Assembly: GCA_944385365.1 (NCBI GenBank)
Contig: CALWWW010000021.1
Span: 1 to 41,274, forward strand
Source of the DNA: an uncultured Oscillospiraceae bacterium
GTDB taxonomy: Bacteria > Bacillota > Clostridia > Oscillospirales > Oscillospiraceae
Length of the DNA stretch: 41,274 nt
Reading direction: 5' to 3'
Both the position numbers and the translations under genes were made by a program. Positions 8,714 to 15,262 of this stretch are shown here, in pieces. Every line of letters begins with the position of its first letter. The first letter of the stretch is position 1. The notes beneath the pieces are model-generated. The model made no database searches. It was not told where the DNA came from and saw only the letters and a list, made by a program, of their open reading frames with translations.

Positions 8714-9811
8714 ATGAAGCATTTGAAAACTCTGGCCGCGTCTGTCGTGGCTCTGGGTCTGACCCTGGGGTTGAGTGTCCCGGTTCTGGCCGCCGACAGC
8801 GTCACCATTCAGCAGAACTACACCGATGGCAAGCGGGACCTGTTCACCGTCCAGGGCATTACTGCCACGTCCACCGTCACCGTCGGCGCCGACTACTGCA
8901 GCGACAACTGTATGGTCCTGCAAAAAGGCGACACCAAAACGGTTTATGAGGTGCCGGTGGGTCAGCCTGTCGTCTTCCATGCCGTGGAGCGTACCGAACT
9001 GCTCCGTGCGGAAGTCCGCGATGGTCAGCTCTACATCACCGGCGACACGGGTCTGTCCGGCCTCTTCGACGATCTGACCGTATCCCAGGTGGCCTGGGAG
9101 GAAGACCCCACTGTGACCCTGGACCTCTATTCCGGTCCTCTGAATATCAGCAAACCCGGCTATTATGCTGTGTCCGGCTACATGGGCGGCTCTCCCATTG
9201 CCCCGGAGCTGGAGACCGTTTCCACCATTCTCCATGTGGTGGAGCCCTCCACCACCGAAACCCCGGACGAACCCGACCATCAGACGGCCTTTACCGATGT
9301 GCCCGCTGATGCCTACTACGCCGCCGCCGTCAACTGGGCCGTGGCGCAGGGTGTCACCGGCGGCACCGGGGCCAATACATTCTCTCCCGACGACGCCTGC
9401 ACCCGCGCCCAGGTCATTACCTTTTTGTATCGGGCCGCAGGAAGCCCCGACGTCAGCGCCTATCAGAATCCCTTTGACGATGTATCCGCCGATGATTATT
9501 ACTATGCCGCCGCCATCTGGGCCGCCGCCAACAACATTGCAGGCGGCACCAGCTCCACCACCTTCGCCCCCGGCGCCACCTGTACCCGGTCCCAGGTGGT
9601 AACCTTCCTCTATCGGGCCGCCGGCAGTCCGGCCACCAAGGTGACCGACGCCTTTACGGATGTGGCCCCCACCGATTACTTCGCTTCTGCCGTGGCCTGG
9701 GCCGCCGCCAACAACATCACCGGCGGCACGGGGACCGGTACCTTCTCTCCCAACGCGCCCTGTTCCCGCGCCCAGGTGGTGACCTTCCTGTTCCGGGCCA
9801 ACGCGGACTGA
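8714..9811 (+). CDS. secreted protein with three SLH domains
   Basis: This is a 365-aa exported protein. A signal peptide covers about residues 1-26 (KHLK, hydrophobic stretch, VPVLAAD cleavage region). The middle, about 27-185, is beta-rich and matches no family I recognise. The C-terminus carries three S-layer-homology repeats, each starting F-T/D-D-V and containing AV.WA...GG..FxP...TRAQV.TFLYRAAG. SLH trimers bind pyruvylated secondary cell-wall polymer, so the protein is probably anchored to the wall. The start is ATG at 8714 with AAGGAGGAAG upstream. It is a single-gene unit with its own promoter and two terminators. The role of the N-terminal domain is unknown. Confidence 0.9.
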   Translation: MKHLKTLAASVVALGLTLGLSVPVLAADSVTIQQNYTDGKRDLFTVQGITATSTVTVGADYCSDNCMVLQKGDTKTVYEVPVGQPVVFHAVERTELLRAEVRDGQLYITGDTGLSGLFDDLTVSQVAWEEDPTVTLDLYSGPLNISKPGYYAVSGYMGGSPIAPELETVSTILHVVEPSTTETPDEPDHQTAFTDVPADAYYAAAVNWAVAQGVTGGTGANTFSPDDACTRAQVITFLYRAAGSPDVSAYQNPFDDVSADDYYYAAAIWAAANNIAGGTSSTTFAPGATCTRSQVVTFLYRAAGSPATKVTDAFTDVAPTDYFASAVAWAAANNITGGTGTGTFSPNAPCSRAQVVTFLFRANAD

Positions 9812-9825
9812 ACCTGTGAAAAACT

Positions 9826-9854
9826 CCACAGGTTTTTAAAACCTGTGGAATTTT
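9826..9854 (+). terminator. terminator 1 after SLH gene
   Basis: CCACAGGTTT pairs with AAACCTGTGG (9826-9848), followed by AATTTT. Confidence 0.8.
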
Positions 9855-9864
9855 CAGCAGAACA

Positions 9865-9901
9865 ACCGTCCCCCGCTTTTGGCGTGGGACGGTCGTTTTT
9901 T
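9865..9901 (+). terminator. terminator 2 after SLH gene
   Basis: ACCGTCCCCCGC pairs with GCGTGGGACGGT with one bulge or mismatch (9865-9893), then CGTTTTTT. It backs up the preceding terminator. Confidence 0.85.
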
Positions 9902-9944
9902 CGGAATTGTTGCGGTTTTCCATAGATTTTGGGGAAATTGAAAA

Positions 9945-9973
9945 CCCCGGCGCCGGAAGGTCCGGCGCCGGGG
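9945..9973 (-). terminator. GC hairpin in SLH/jag convergent region
   Basis: A perfect 13-bp stem (CCCCGGCGCCGGA, 9945-9957 with 9961-9973). On the minus strand it is followed by TTTTC, so it reads as a leftward terminator. Confidence 0.75.
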
Positions 9974-9986
9974 TCGCAGTTATCCG

Positions 9987-10019
9987 CAGATTTGTTCCAC
10001 AGGCTGTGGAACAAATCTG
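9987..10019. repeat. perfect 15-bp inverted repeat
   Basis: CAGATTTGTTCCACA and its exact complement are separated by GGC. It lies between two leftward terminators in a non-coding convergent region. No T-tract follows. It contains the half-sites TTCCACA/TGTGGAA. Confidence 0.85.
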
Positions 10020-10055
10020 TGAAAATACCCGCCGAAGGCGGGTCGCGCAAAATTT

Positions 10056-10090
10056 GAAAAATGCCCCCTGCGCTTCTGCGCAGGGGGCAT
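10056..10090 (-). terminator. jag terminator
   Basis: A 13-bp stem ATGCCCCCTGCGC (10061-10073 with 10078-10090), loop TTCT, then TTTTTC on the minus strand directly after the jag stop. Confidence 0.93.
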
Positions 10091-10093
10091 CGC

Positions 10094-10990
10094 TTATTTC
10101 TCGGTACTGCGGTAGCGGCTGTAGGCCACCACAATGCGGCGGTTGGGCTCGGTGCCCGTGGAATAGGTGGTCACATCGGGGGTATCCTGCAAAGCCGCGT
10201 GGATCACATGGCGCTCATAGGCGTTCATGGGCTCCAGGGTGATGTTGCGGCGGTAACGCACCACCTTACCGGCCACCTTATTGGCCAGACGGACCAGGGA
10301 TTCCTCCCGCTTCTGGCGGTAGCACTCGGCGTCGATGTTGATGCGGGCCCGCTTTCCGGCCTCCCGGTTCACCACGTAGTTGGTCAGATGCTGGATGGCG
10401 TCCAGCGTCTCGCCCCGGTGACCGATGAGCATACCCAGGCTGTTGCCCACCAGGTCCACATTGTAGACATCGTCGCCGGACTTGACGGCGTGGGGCACGG
10501 CGTCGGAGCCCATATGCTCCAGCAGGCCCTTGACGAAGGTCTCAATGCGCTCCTCAGTGGAACCGGCTTCGGCCACAGGATACTCCTTGACCACTTTGGG
10601 CTCCTGGGGCTTGGGGGCCTCGGGCTTTTTCTCCGGCTTCCGCTCGGTCCGCTGGGCCTTGGGCGCTGCAGGCGTCTCCGCTTTGGGCGCGGGGGCGGGA
10701 GCGGGCTTGGCCTCAAACTTGATCTCGGCCTTGGACTGTTCCGCGGCCTTTTGGGCCTTGGGCTTGCTGCGGGAGGCGGAGGACAGGGCGGCGGCGGGAA
10801 CGGCCACCGGCTCGTCGGCCTCATAGCTCACCTTGACCTTGGCAGGCTGAGCGCCGAAGCCCAGAAAACCGGACTTGGGCTGCTCCAGAACCTCCACCGA
10901 CACGCTGGTGCGGTCCAGCTTCAGCTCCTCCAGAGCGGCGGCAATGGCCAGATCCAGCGTCTTACCAGTGGTGATAATAAACTTTTCCAT
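10094..10990 (-). CDS. jag: Jag/KhpB RNA-binding protein (Jag-N, KH, R3H)
   Basis: Jag (SpoIIIJ-associated, KhpB) is an RNA-binding protein that works with KhpA and is linked to cell elongation. Domains: Jag-N at about 1-55 (MEKFIITTGKTLDLAI ... KSGFLGFG), an Ala/Pro/Lys-rich low-complexity linker at about 60-155, a KH domain with the GxxG loop GHRG at about 205, and a C-terminal R3H domain (ERHVIHAALQD region). The linker is longer than usual, making 298 aa. The start is ATG at 10990; GTG at 10996 is too close to AAGGAG. It lies 41 nt after yidC, in the rpmH-rnpA-yidD-yidC-jag order. The usual next genes mnmE and mnmG are absent. Confidence 0.95.
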   Translation of the reverse strand: MEKFIITTGKTLDLAIAAALEELKLDRTSVSVEVLEQPKSGFLGFGAQPAKVKVSYEADEPVAVPAAALSSASRSKPKAQKAAEQSKAEIKFEAKPAPAPAPKAETPAAPKAQRTERKPEKKPEAPKPQEPKVVKEYPVAEAGSTEERIETFVKGLLEHMGSDAVPHAVKSGDDVYNVDLVGNSLGMLIGHRGETLDAIQHLTNYVVNREAGKRARINIDAECYRQKREESLVRLANKVAGKVVRYRRNITLEPMNAYERHVIHAALQDTPDVTTYSTGTEPNRRIVVAYSRYRSTEK

Positions 10991-11031
10991 ATTCACTGCT
11001 CCTTGCTATAAACGTCAGCTGTTGCAGAGTC

Positions 11032-12267
11032 TCATTCTTCTTCCAAATTGGCTTCGCTGGTATCCCGGCCGTAGCGCTGGGGCTGATAGGCGCGGCCGCG
11101 GCAGTAGGGCCGGTCCTCGATGCCGGAGAAGTGACGCTCCTCGTCGGCCTTTTCCTTGGCCAGACGCAGTGCTTCCTTCTGTTCCGCCGTCAGCTTGCCC
11201 TCCACATGGTTGGCCCGCTCGGCTTTCTCTTTGGCGGCCAGCTTCTTTTTGGAGGTGTTGGGGTCGGCCACATCGCCCAGCTTGGCGCGGCGTTCGGCCC
11301 GCAGACGCTCCTTCTCGGCCTCCCGGGCCTCCTCCTCGGCATACTCCTGGCGGCGGATTTCATCCTCGGCGTCGTAAACCTTGCGGTAATGCTTCGTCAG
11401 GAAGAACTCCTGCACCAGACCGAACAGGCCCTGGGTAATCCAGTAGACGGACATACCGGCTGGCATGGAGAAGCCGATCCAGAGGGACATGACAGGCATG
11501 ATGATATTCATGGACTTCATGGACTGATTGACGGCGGAAGCCGCGTCGTTGTCCTGTTCGCCGCGGTTGTTGGTGGCCACGGAAGCGTTGAACTTCTGCA
11601 TGACGACCATGGAGAACCACTGGGACGCAGCGGAAATGACCGGCATCAGGAACAGGCCGATCTCCGCCCAGCCGGTGAGAGTCCAGAACTGCCAGGTGGG
11701 GATTTTACCCAGGTTGACTCCCAGGAAGGTGAAGTTGATGGGAGCCAGATTCACATTGGCCAGGCTGGGGATGGCAGCCTTCACCTCGTTGACATACTCG
11801 CCCAGGTAGCTGGCGGCGGCCAACTGATGGTAATAGCTGTTGCTGCCCAGCTCCACATGCTGGCTGATGACATTGACAATTTCGGTGGTCTCTTCGCGGC
11901 TCAGGTGCATCATATAGACCATGGGCTCACGAATGACCTGATACAGGGGAATCAGAATCAGCAGAGGGACGAAGGCCCAGAGACAGCCGCCGGTGGTGGA
12001 GACGCCCTCTTTTTTGTAGAGCTTCATGACCTCCATCTGATATTTTGTTTTATCGTCGCCGTACTTGGCTTCCAGAGCCTTGACCCGGGGGGCCATACGG
12101 GACATCTTCATCATGCTTTTCTTGCTCTTGGCGCTGACTGGCAGCAGAATCAGTTTGATGACGATGCCGAACAGGATCAGGGCCAGGCCGTAATTGCCGG
12201 AGAAGTTGTAGAGGAACTCCAGCATATAGCCAAAGGGGATCCGAATGATGTCAGCTATTGAAGTCAA
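11032..12267 (-). CDS. yidC: membrane protein insertase YidC
   Basis: YidC/Oxa1 insertase places membrane proteins alone or with SecYEG; in spore formers the SpoIIIJ paralogue also serves sporulation. The N-terminus (IRIPFGYMLEFLYNFSGNYG) and the first core helix with a conserved basic residue region (KLILLPVSAKSKKSMMKM) are typical of the Gram-positive type. The remaining core helices lie at about 85-110, 190-215 and 240-290. A long charged C-terminal tail (about 300-411) rich in Arg, Glu and Lys probably binds ribosomes. No lipobox is seen. The start is TTG at 12267, six nt after GGAAG; no upstream ATG fits. Confidence 0.95.
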   Translation of the reverse strand: MTSIADIIRIPFGYMLEFLYNFSGNYGLALILFGIVIKLILLPVSAKSKKSMMKMSRMAPRVKALEAKYGDDKTKYQMEVMKLYKKEGVSTTGGCLWAFVPLLILIPLYQVIREPMVYMMHLSREETTEIVNVISQHVELGSNSYYHQLAAASYLGEYVNEVKAAIPSLANVNLAPINFTFLGVNLGKIPTWQFWTLTGWAEIGLFLMPVISAASQWFSMVVMQKFNASVATNNRGEQDNDAASAVNQSMKSMNIIMPVMSLWIGFSMPAGMSVYWITQGLFGLVQEFFLTKHYRKVYDAEDEIRRQEYAEEEAREAEKERLRAERRAKLGDVADPNTSKKKLAAKEKAERANHVEGKLTAEQKEALRLAKEKADEERHFSGIEDRPYCRGRAYQPQRYGRDTSEANLEEE

Positions 12268-12309
12268 AGTATTCTTCCTTTCCTGATTGGCTCCAAAGGG
12301 ACAGGTCCC

Positions 12310-12522
12310 TTACGGAACCGGATCGAAGTAGTCCCCCTTGTAGAAGGGGTGGCAGCGCAGAAGCCGCCGAATGGTCAGCCAACCGCCCTTCCAGGCGCCG
12401 TACTTCTCGATGGCCTCCAGCGCGTACTGGGAACACGTGGGGCTGAAGCGGCACTGTGGCGGAAAGGCGGGCGAGACAAATCGGCGGTAAAAGCGAATGA
12501 GGGCAAGAAGCAGACGTTTCAT
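12310..12522 (-). CDS. yidD: membrane protein insertion efficiency factor YidD
   Basis: This 70-aa protein has the YidD pattern: an N-terminal amphipathic helix ([20 protein letters not shown]), C-R-F-x-P-T-C-S-x-Y-A, and [12 protein letters not shown]. It assists YidC-dependent insertion at the inner face of the membrane. The start ATG overlaps the rnpA stop by four bases, indicating translational coupling. Confidence 0.95.
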   Translation of the reverse strand: MKRLLLALIRFYRRFVSPAFPPQCRFSPTCSQYALEAIEKYGAWKGGWLTIRRLLRCHPFYKGDYFDPVP

Positions 12523-12863
12523 TGGTCGCCTTCCAGCAAATGAAGCTTTTTCGCCAGGGCCAGATAGGACCGTTCCAGCTGCTGGTACGACGCGGTCACG
12601 GAACGGCTGCGGGCCACGACTACAATGTCATAGCCGCGGCAGAAGGACCCTTCGTGCAGCCGGTAGATCTCCCGCAGACGGCGGCGCAGCTTGTTGCGGA
12701 CCACGGCATGTCCCAGCTTGGCCGAAACGGTCAAACCGATGCGGTTGGTCTGGGAACCGTTGCGGCGGCAGTAGAGCACCAGATAGCCGTTGGCGGCGCT
12801 TTGCCCCTTGCGGTACAGGCGACGAAACAGGTGATTGAGCTTCAGAGACTTGGAAAATTCCAT
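12519..12863 (-). CDS. rnpA: ribonuclease P protein component
   Basis: RnpA is the protein cofactor of RNase P, which matures tRNA 5' ends. The family signature [10 protein letters not shown] is visible around residues 57-66. The F-x-x-x-[YF]-R-K-G pattern appears as LFRRLYRKG, and the protein is strongly basic. The length of 114 aa is normal. The start is ATG at 12863 after AGGAGG. It lies between rpmH and yidD as in most bacteria. Confidence 0.96.
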   Translation of the reverse strand: MEFSKSLKLNHLFRRLYRKGQSAANGYLVLYCRRNGSQTNRIGLTVSAKLGHAVVRNKLRRRLREIYRLHEGSFCRGYDIVVVARSRSVTASYQQLERSYLALAKKLHLLEGDQ

Positions 12864-12966
12864 GGAATTTCTGCCTCCTATAAATAGACGGAGGGGGCGA
12901 ACAGAAACAGGTTTCCATTCACCCCTCTAATCATTCGCTTCTCGAGCAGTATTCTGCGAGCCGGGA

Positions 12967-13107
12967 TCAGTAGGACAGCTTGGCTCTGCCCTTGGCACGG
13001 CGGCGGGCCAGGACCTTACGGCCGTTGGCGGTGGACATTCTCTTGCGGAAGCCGCAGACCTTGGAACGGTAGCGCTTCTTGGGCTGATAGGTACGAACGG
13101 TAGCCAT
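12967..13107 (-). CDS. rpmH: 50S ribosomal protein bL34
   Basis: This 46-aa ribosomal protein is [16 protein letters not shown], then [20 protein letters not shown], then [10 protein letters not shown]. The core GFRxRMxTxNGRxVLxxRRxKGR is the bL34 signature. The start is ATG at 13107 with a perfect AGGAGG and a 9-nt spacing. It heads the rpmH-rnpA-yidD-yidC-jag operon and has a near-consensus promoter about 105 nt upstream. In most bacteria this operon is divergent from dnaA; here it lies about 10 kb away and is codirectional. Confidence 0.98.
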   Translation of the reverse strand: MATVRTYQPKKRYRSKVCGFRKRMSTANGRKVLARRRAKGRAKLSY

Positions 13108-13211
13108 TGTGGTACACCTCCTGAGTCAGAATCATGCTCAACAGCCGCCCAGTGCGGCCGCAGCGAGTAAATTTAGGCATAATTTCCCCAAAGGGAAACG
13201 ATACGAGAGAT

Positions 13212-13241
13212 ATTATATCCCATGTGGATAGGGAATGTCAA
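13212..13241 (-). promoter_or_regulatory. rpmH operon promoter
   Basis: TTGACA (13236-13241) and TATAAT (13212-13217) on the minus strand with an 18-nt spacer, both perfect consensus. A one-mismatch DnaA box (CTATCCACA, 13223-13231) lies inside the spacer. Confidence 0.93.
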
Positions 13242-13299
13242 TAAAAATTCCTGATTTTTTTACGGAATCCATACAATTCCCCGGATTCGTTGGATTCTA

Positions 13300-13482
13300 T
13301 GGTCTGCGCTGTCCACCCCTGAGGGGGCGGCAGCGTGGACCATGGCCTTTGGCCGGGCATTGCGCCATCTGCGGATGGCGCTTGGGGACGATGGGGGAAT
13401 TTCGCCCGCTGCGGCGGGCGACCGGGGCTTTGCCCCTGGACCCTACAATTTTTTTGTAAAAAAATTGAGTAAAAACTTTAAT
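13300..13482 (-). repeat. modular hairpin repeat, copy R2
   Basis: This is copy R2 of the modular family, in minus orientation, starting 19 nt after the hemW stop. Minus-strand order: AT inverted repeat (CAATTTTTTT/AAAAAAATTG), GGGGC-AAA-GCCCC, GCCCGC-CGCA-GCGGGC then GAAAT, GCGCCATC-CGCA-GATGGCGC, GGCCAAAGGCC, then a GTCCAC.../...GTGGAC terminal stem. The rest of the hemW-rpmH gap holds only the rpmH promoter and leader. Confidence 0.85.
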
Positions 13483-13500
13483 TTTTGGCCTTTTGCAACG

Positions 13501-14676
13501 TTATCGGCCCCGGCGGGTCAGCGGTTGGGAGCGCTCCTGGAGCTCCAGCAATCCGCCGATAATCCGGTTGGACAGCAGGAAGCCCTTGGGCGTCAAATGC
13601 CAGCAGCCCTCCTCGCAGACAGCCAGTCCCTTTTCCGCGTAGAACCGCATACCCTTTTCCAGAATGTCAAAGGGCAGCAGGAACCGGCTCTCGTACTCGT
13701 CGCCGTTGATGCCCTGGCTGGTCCGCAGCCGCAGCATCAGATATTCACCGGCCCGCTCCCGGGGCGCAATGGTCTCGCACTCCGACAGGACCACGCCGCC
13801 GCCGTGGACGCCTTTCAGGTACGTCTCCAGGCTGGCCGCCGCCGTAAACCGTTTTCCGGCAAAGTCCGACGAGGCCGAGGGGCCAAAGCCGATATATTCG
13901 CCGCCGGTCCAGTATTTCAGGTTGTGGCGGCAGGCCATGCCCTCCCGTGCAAAATTGGAGATTTCATATTGGGCATAGCCGAAATTCTCCAGGGTCTCCA
14001 CGGCGTAGAGATACATGTCGGCCTGGGTGTCGTCATCGGGCAGATTGGCACTTTCGTAGTACGTATACAGCGGCGTACCCGGCTCCACTTTCAGGCCGTA
14101 ACAGGACAGATGATCGGGCCGCAAATCCAGAACGGTCCGCAGGGTCTGCATCCACTTTTCTCTGGTCTGATTGGGCAAACCGTACATCAAATCGAGAGAA
14201 ATGTTCTCAAATCCAGCCTTTCTGGCGTTTTCCACCGCAAAAACAGCCTGCTCATAGGTGTGGGGACGGCCCAGCGCCTTCAAGACCTCGTCGGCCTCAT
14301 TCTGAACGCCCAGGCTCATGCGGTTGAATCCGGCGGAACGCAGCTTGTGCAGCGTCATGGCGTTGACCGATTCCGGGTTGGCCTCGAAGGTTACCTCACA
14401 GTCCCGGTCCATGTTGAACCGCTTACGAATTTCCGCCAGAATTCGTTTCAGGCCGTCGGCGCCGAAAAAGGAGGGCGTACCGCCGCCGAAATAGACCGAA
14501 TCCACCAGGTAGTCGGGGGCCAGGGCCGCCGTCTCCCGGATATGCAGAATCAGCGCATGGAGGTAGCGGTCCATCAGCTCCTTGCTGCGGCCGCCGCCCA
14601 GGGAATAAAAGTCGCAGTATTCACATTTGCTGCGGCAAAAGGGGATATGGACGTAAACGCCCAGTGTTTTTTCCAT
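13501..14676 (-). CDS. hemW: radical SAM heme chaperone HemW-like
   Basis: This is a 391-aa radical SAM protein of the HemN/HemW family. The cluster motif is C14-x3-C18-x2-C21 followed by D-F. It lacks the fourth Cys typical of true HemN coproporphyrinogen dehydrogenase, so HemW (heme transfer) is the better name. Other family motifs are GVYVHIPFC, VYFGGGTPSFFGADGL and NRMSLGVQNEADEVLKALGR, plus a C-terminal HemN domain (about 300-385). The start is ATG at 14676. It is the last gene of the dnaN-to-hemW run, 28 nt after a SHOCT membrane protein. Whether the organism uses heme cannot be told from this window. Confidence 0.92.
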   Translation of the reverse strand: MEKTLGVYVHIPFCRSKCEYCDFYSLGGGRSKELMDRYLHALILHIRETAALAPDYLVDSVYFGGGTPSFFGADGLKRILAEIRKRFNMDRDCEVTFEANPESVNAMTLHKLRSAGFNRMSLGVQNEADEVLKALGRPHTYEQAVFAVENARKAGFENISLDLMYGLPNQTREKWMQTLRTVLDLRPDHLSCYGLKVEPGTPLYTYYESANLPDDDTQADMYLYAVETLENFGYAQYEISNFAREGMACRHNLKYWTGGEYIGFGPSASSDFAGKRFTAAASLETYLKGVHGGGVVLSECETIAPRERAGEYLMLRLRTSQGINGDEYESRFLLPFDILEKGMRFYAEKGLAVCEEGCWHLTPKGFLLSNRIIGGLLELQERSQPLTRRGR

Positions 14677-14704
14677 AGCATCACCTCGTGGTGGGTTTCC
14701 CGCG

Positions 14705-15229
14705 TTACCGGCCCCGGAGTTTCCGAACCTCGGCGTCGTACTCCTCCCGGGTCAGCAGTCCCGCTTCATAGAGCGTCTTGCGGTTTTCAATGAGCCGCGC
14801 CCCATTGCTCCGGGGCTGGCGGGGCGGTTCATAATGGCGATGGGGCTCCGGATTGGGGCAAGCCGGTTCTTTGGGCTGGGGTTTTGCCGCCTGCTGTTGG
14901 GGCTGCCACTGCTGCGCACGCTGCTGGGTTCTGTTCTCCGCCATGCGCACGGCCTCCTTGACCTGTTTGGATACTTCCTGTTTGGCCTGGAGAATGGGCT
15001 CCCGGTACAGCTGCCGGGCATGCCGAAGCGCCTCGCGGGTCTCCTGCCGGCGCTGCTTTTTACCAGAACCGGCAAACAGCATCACCAGGCCGATAATAGC
15101 CACAACGATGCTGGGAACACCCTCGCCGGAAAAGGCGTTGCCCAGACCGGTAATCAGCAGCAGGATGCCCAGGACCCGGACGATGCCGGTGGCACAGCCG
15201 ATGGATGTGCCGTTGGTGTTCTGTGCCAT
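14705..15229 (-). CDS. membrane protein with C-terminal SHOCT domain
   Basis: This 174-aa protein has two hydrophobic segments (about residues 8-30 and 38-55), a Lys/Arg-rich turn, a Gln-rich helical stretch (about 85-120), a Pro/His-rich linker and a C-terminal SHOCT motif (RKTLYEAGLLTREEYDAEV). SHOCT is a short helical domain of about 30 residues found at protein ends, thought to aid oligomerisation. No catalytic motif is visible and the function is unknown. The start is ATG at 15229 after GGGGGAG. It is sandwiched between gyrA and hemW with short gaps, so it is probably co-transcribed. Confidence 0.8.
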   Translation of the reverse strand: MAQNTNGTSIGCATGIVRVLGILLLITGLGNAFSGEGVPSIVVAIIGLVMLFAGSGKKQRRQETREALRHARQLYREPILQAKQEVSKQVKEAVRMAENRTQQRAQQWQPQQQAAKPQPKEPACPNPEPHRHYEPPRQPRSNGARLIENRKTLYEAGLLTREEYDAEVRKLRGR

Positions 15230-15262
15230 AAATTCTCCCCCGTTTCTCAATCCGTCAAACGG

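Noticed and set aside
6860-9829. Very long minus-strand open frame (989 codons) across hcp and the SLH gene
   Set aside because: It is antisense to two well-supported genes in GC-rich DNA, has no family motifs and is rich in Gly/Val/His, as expected of a mirror frame.
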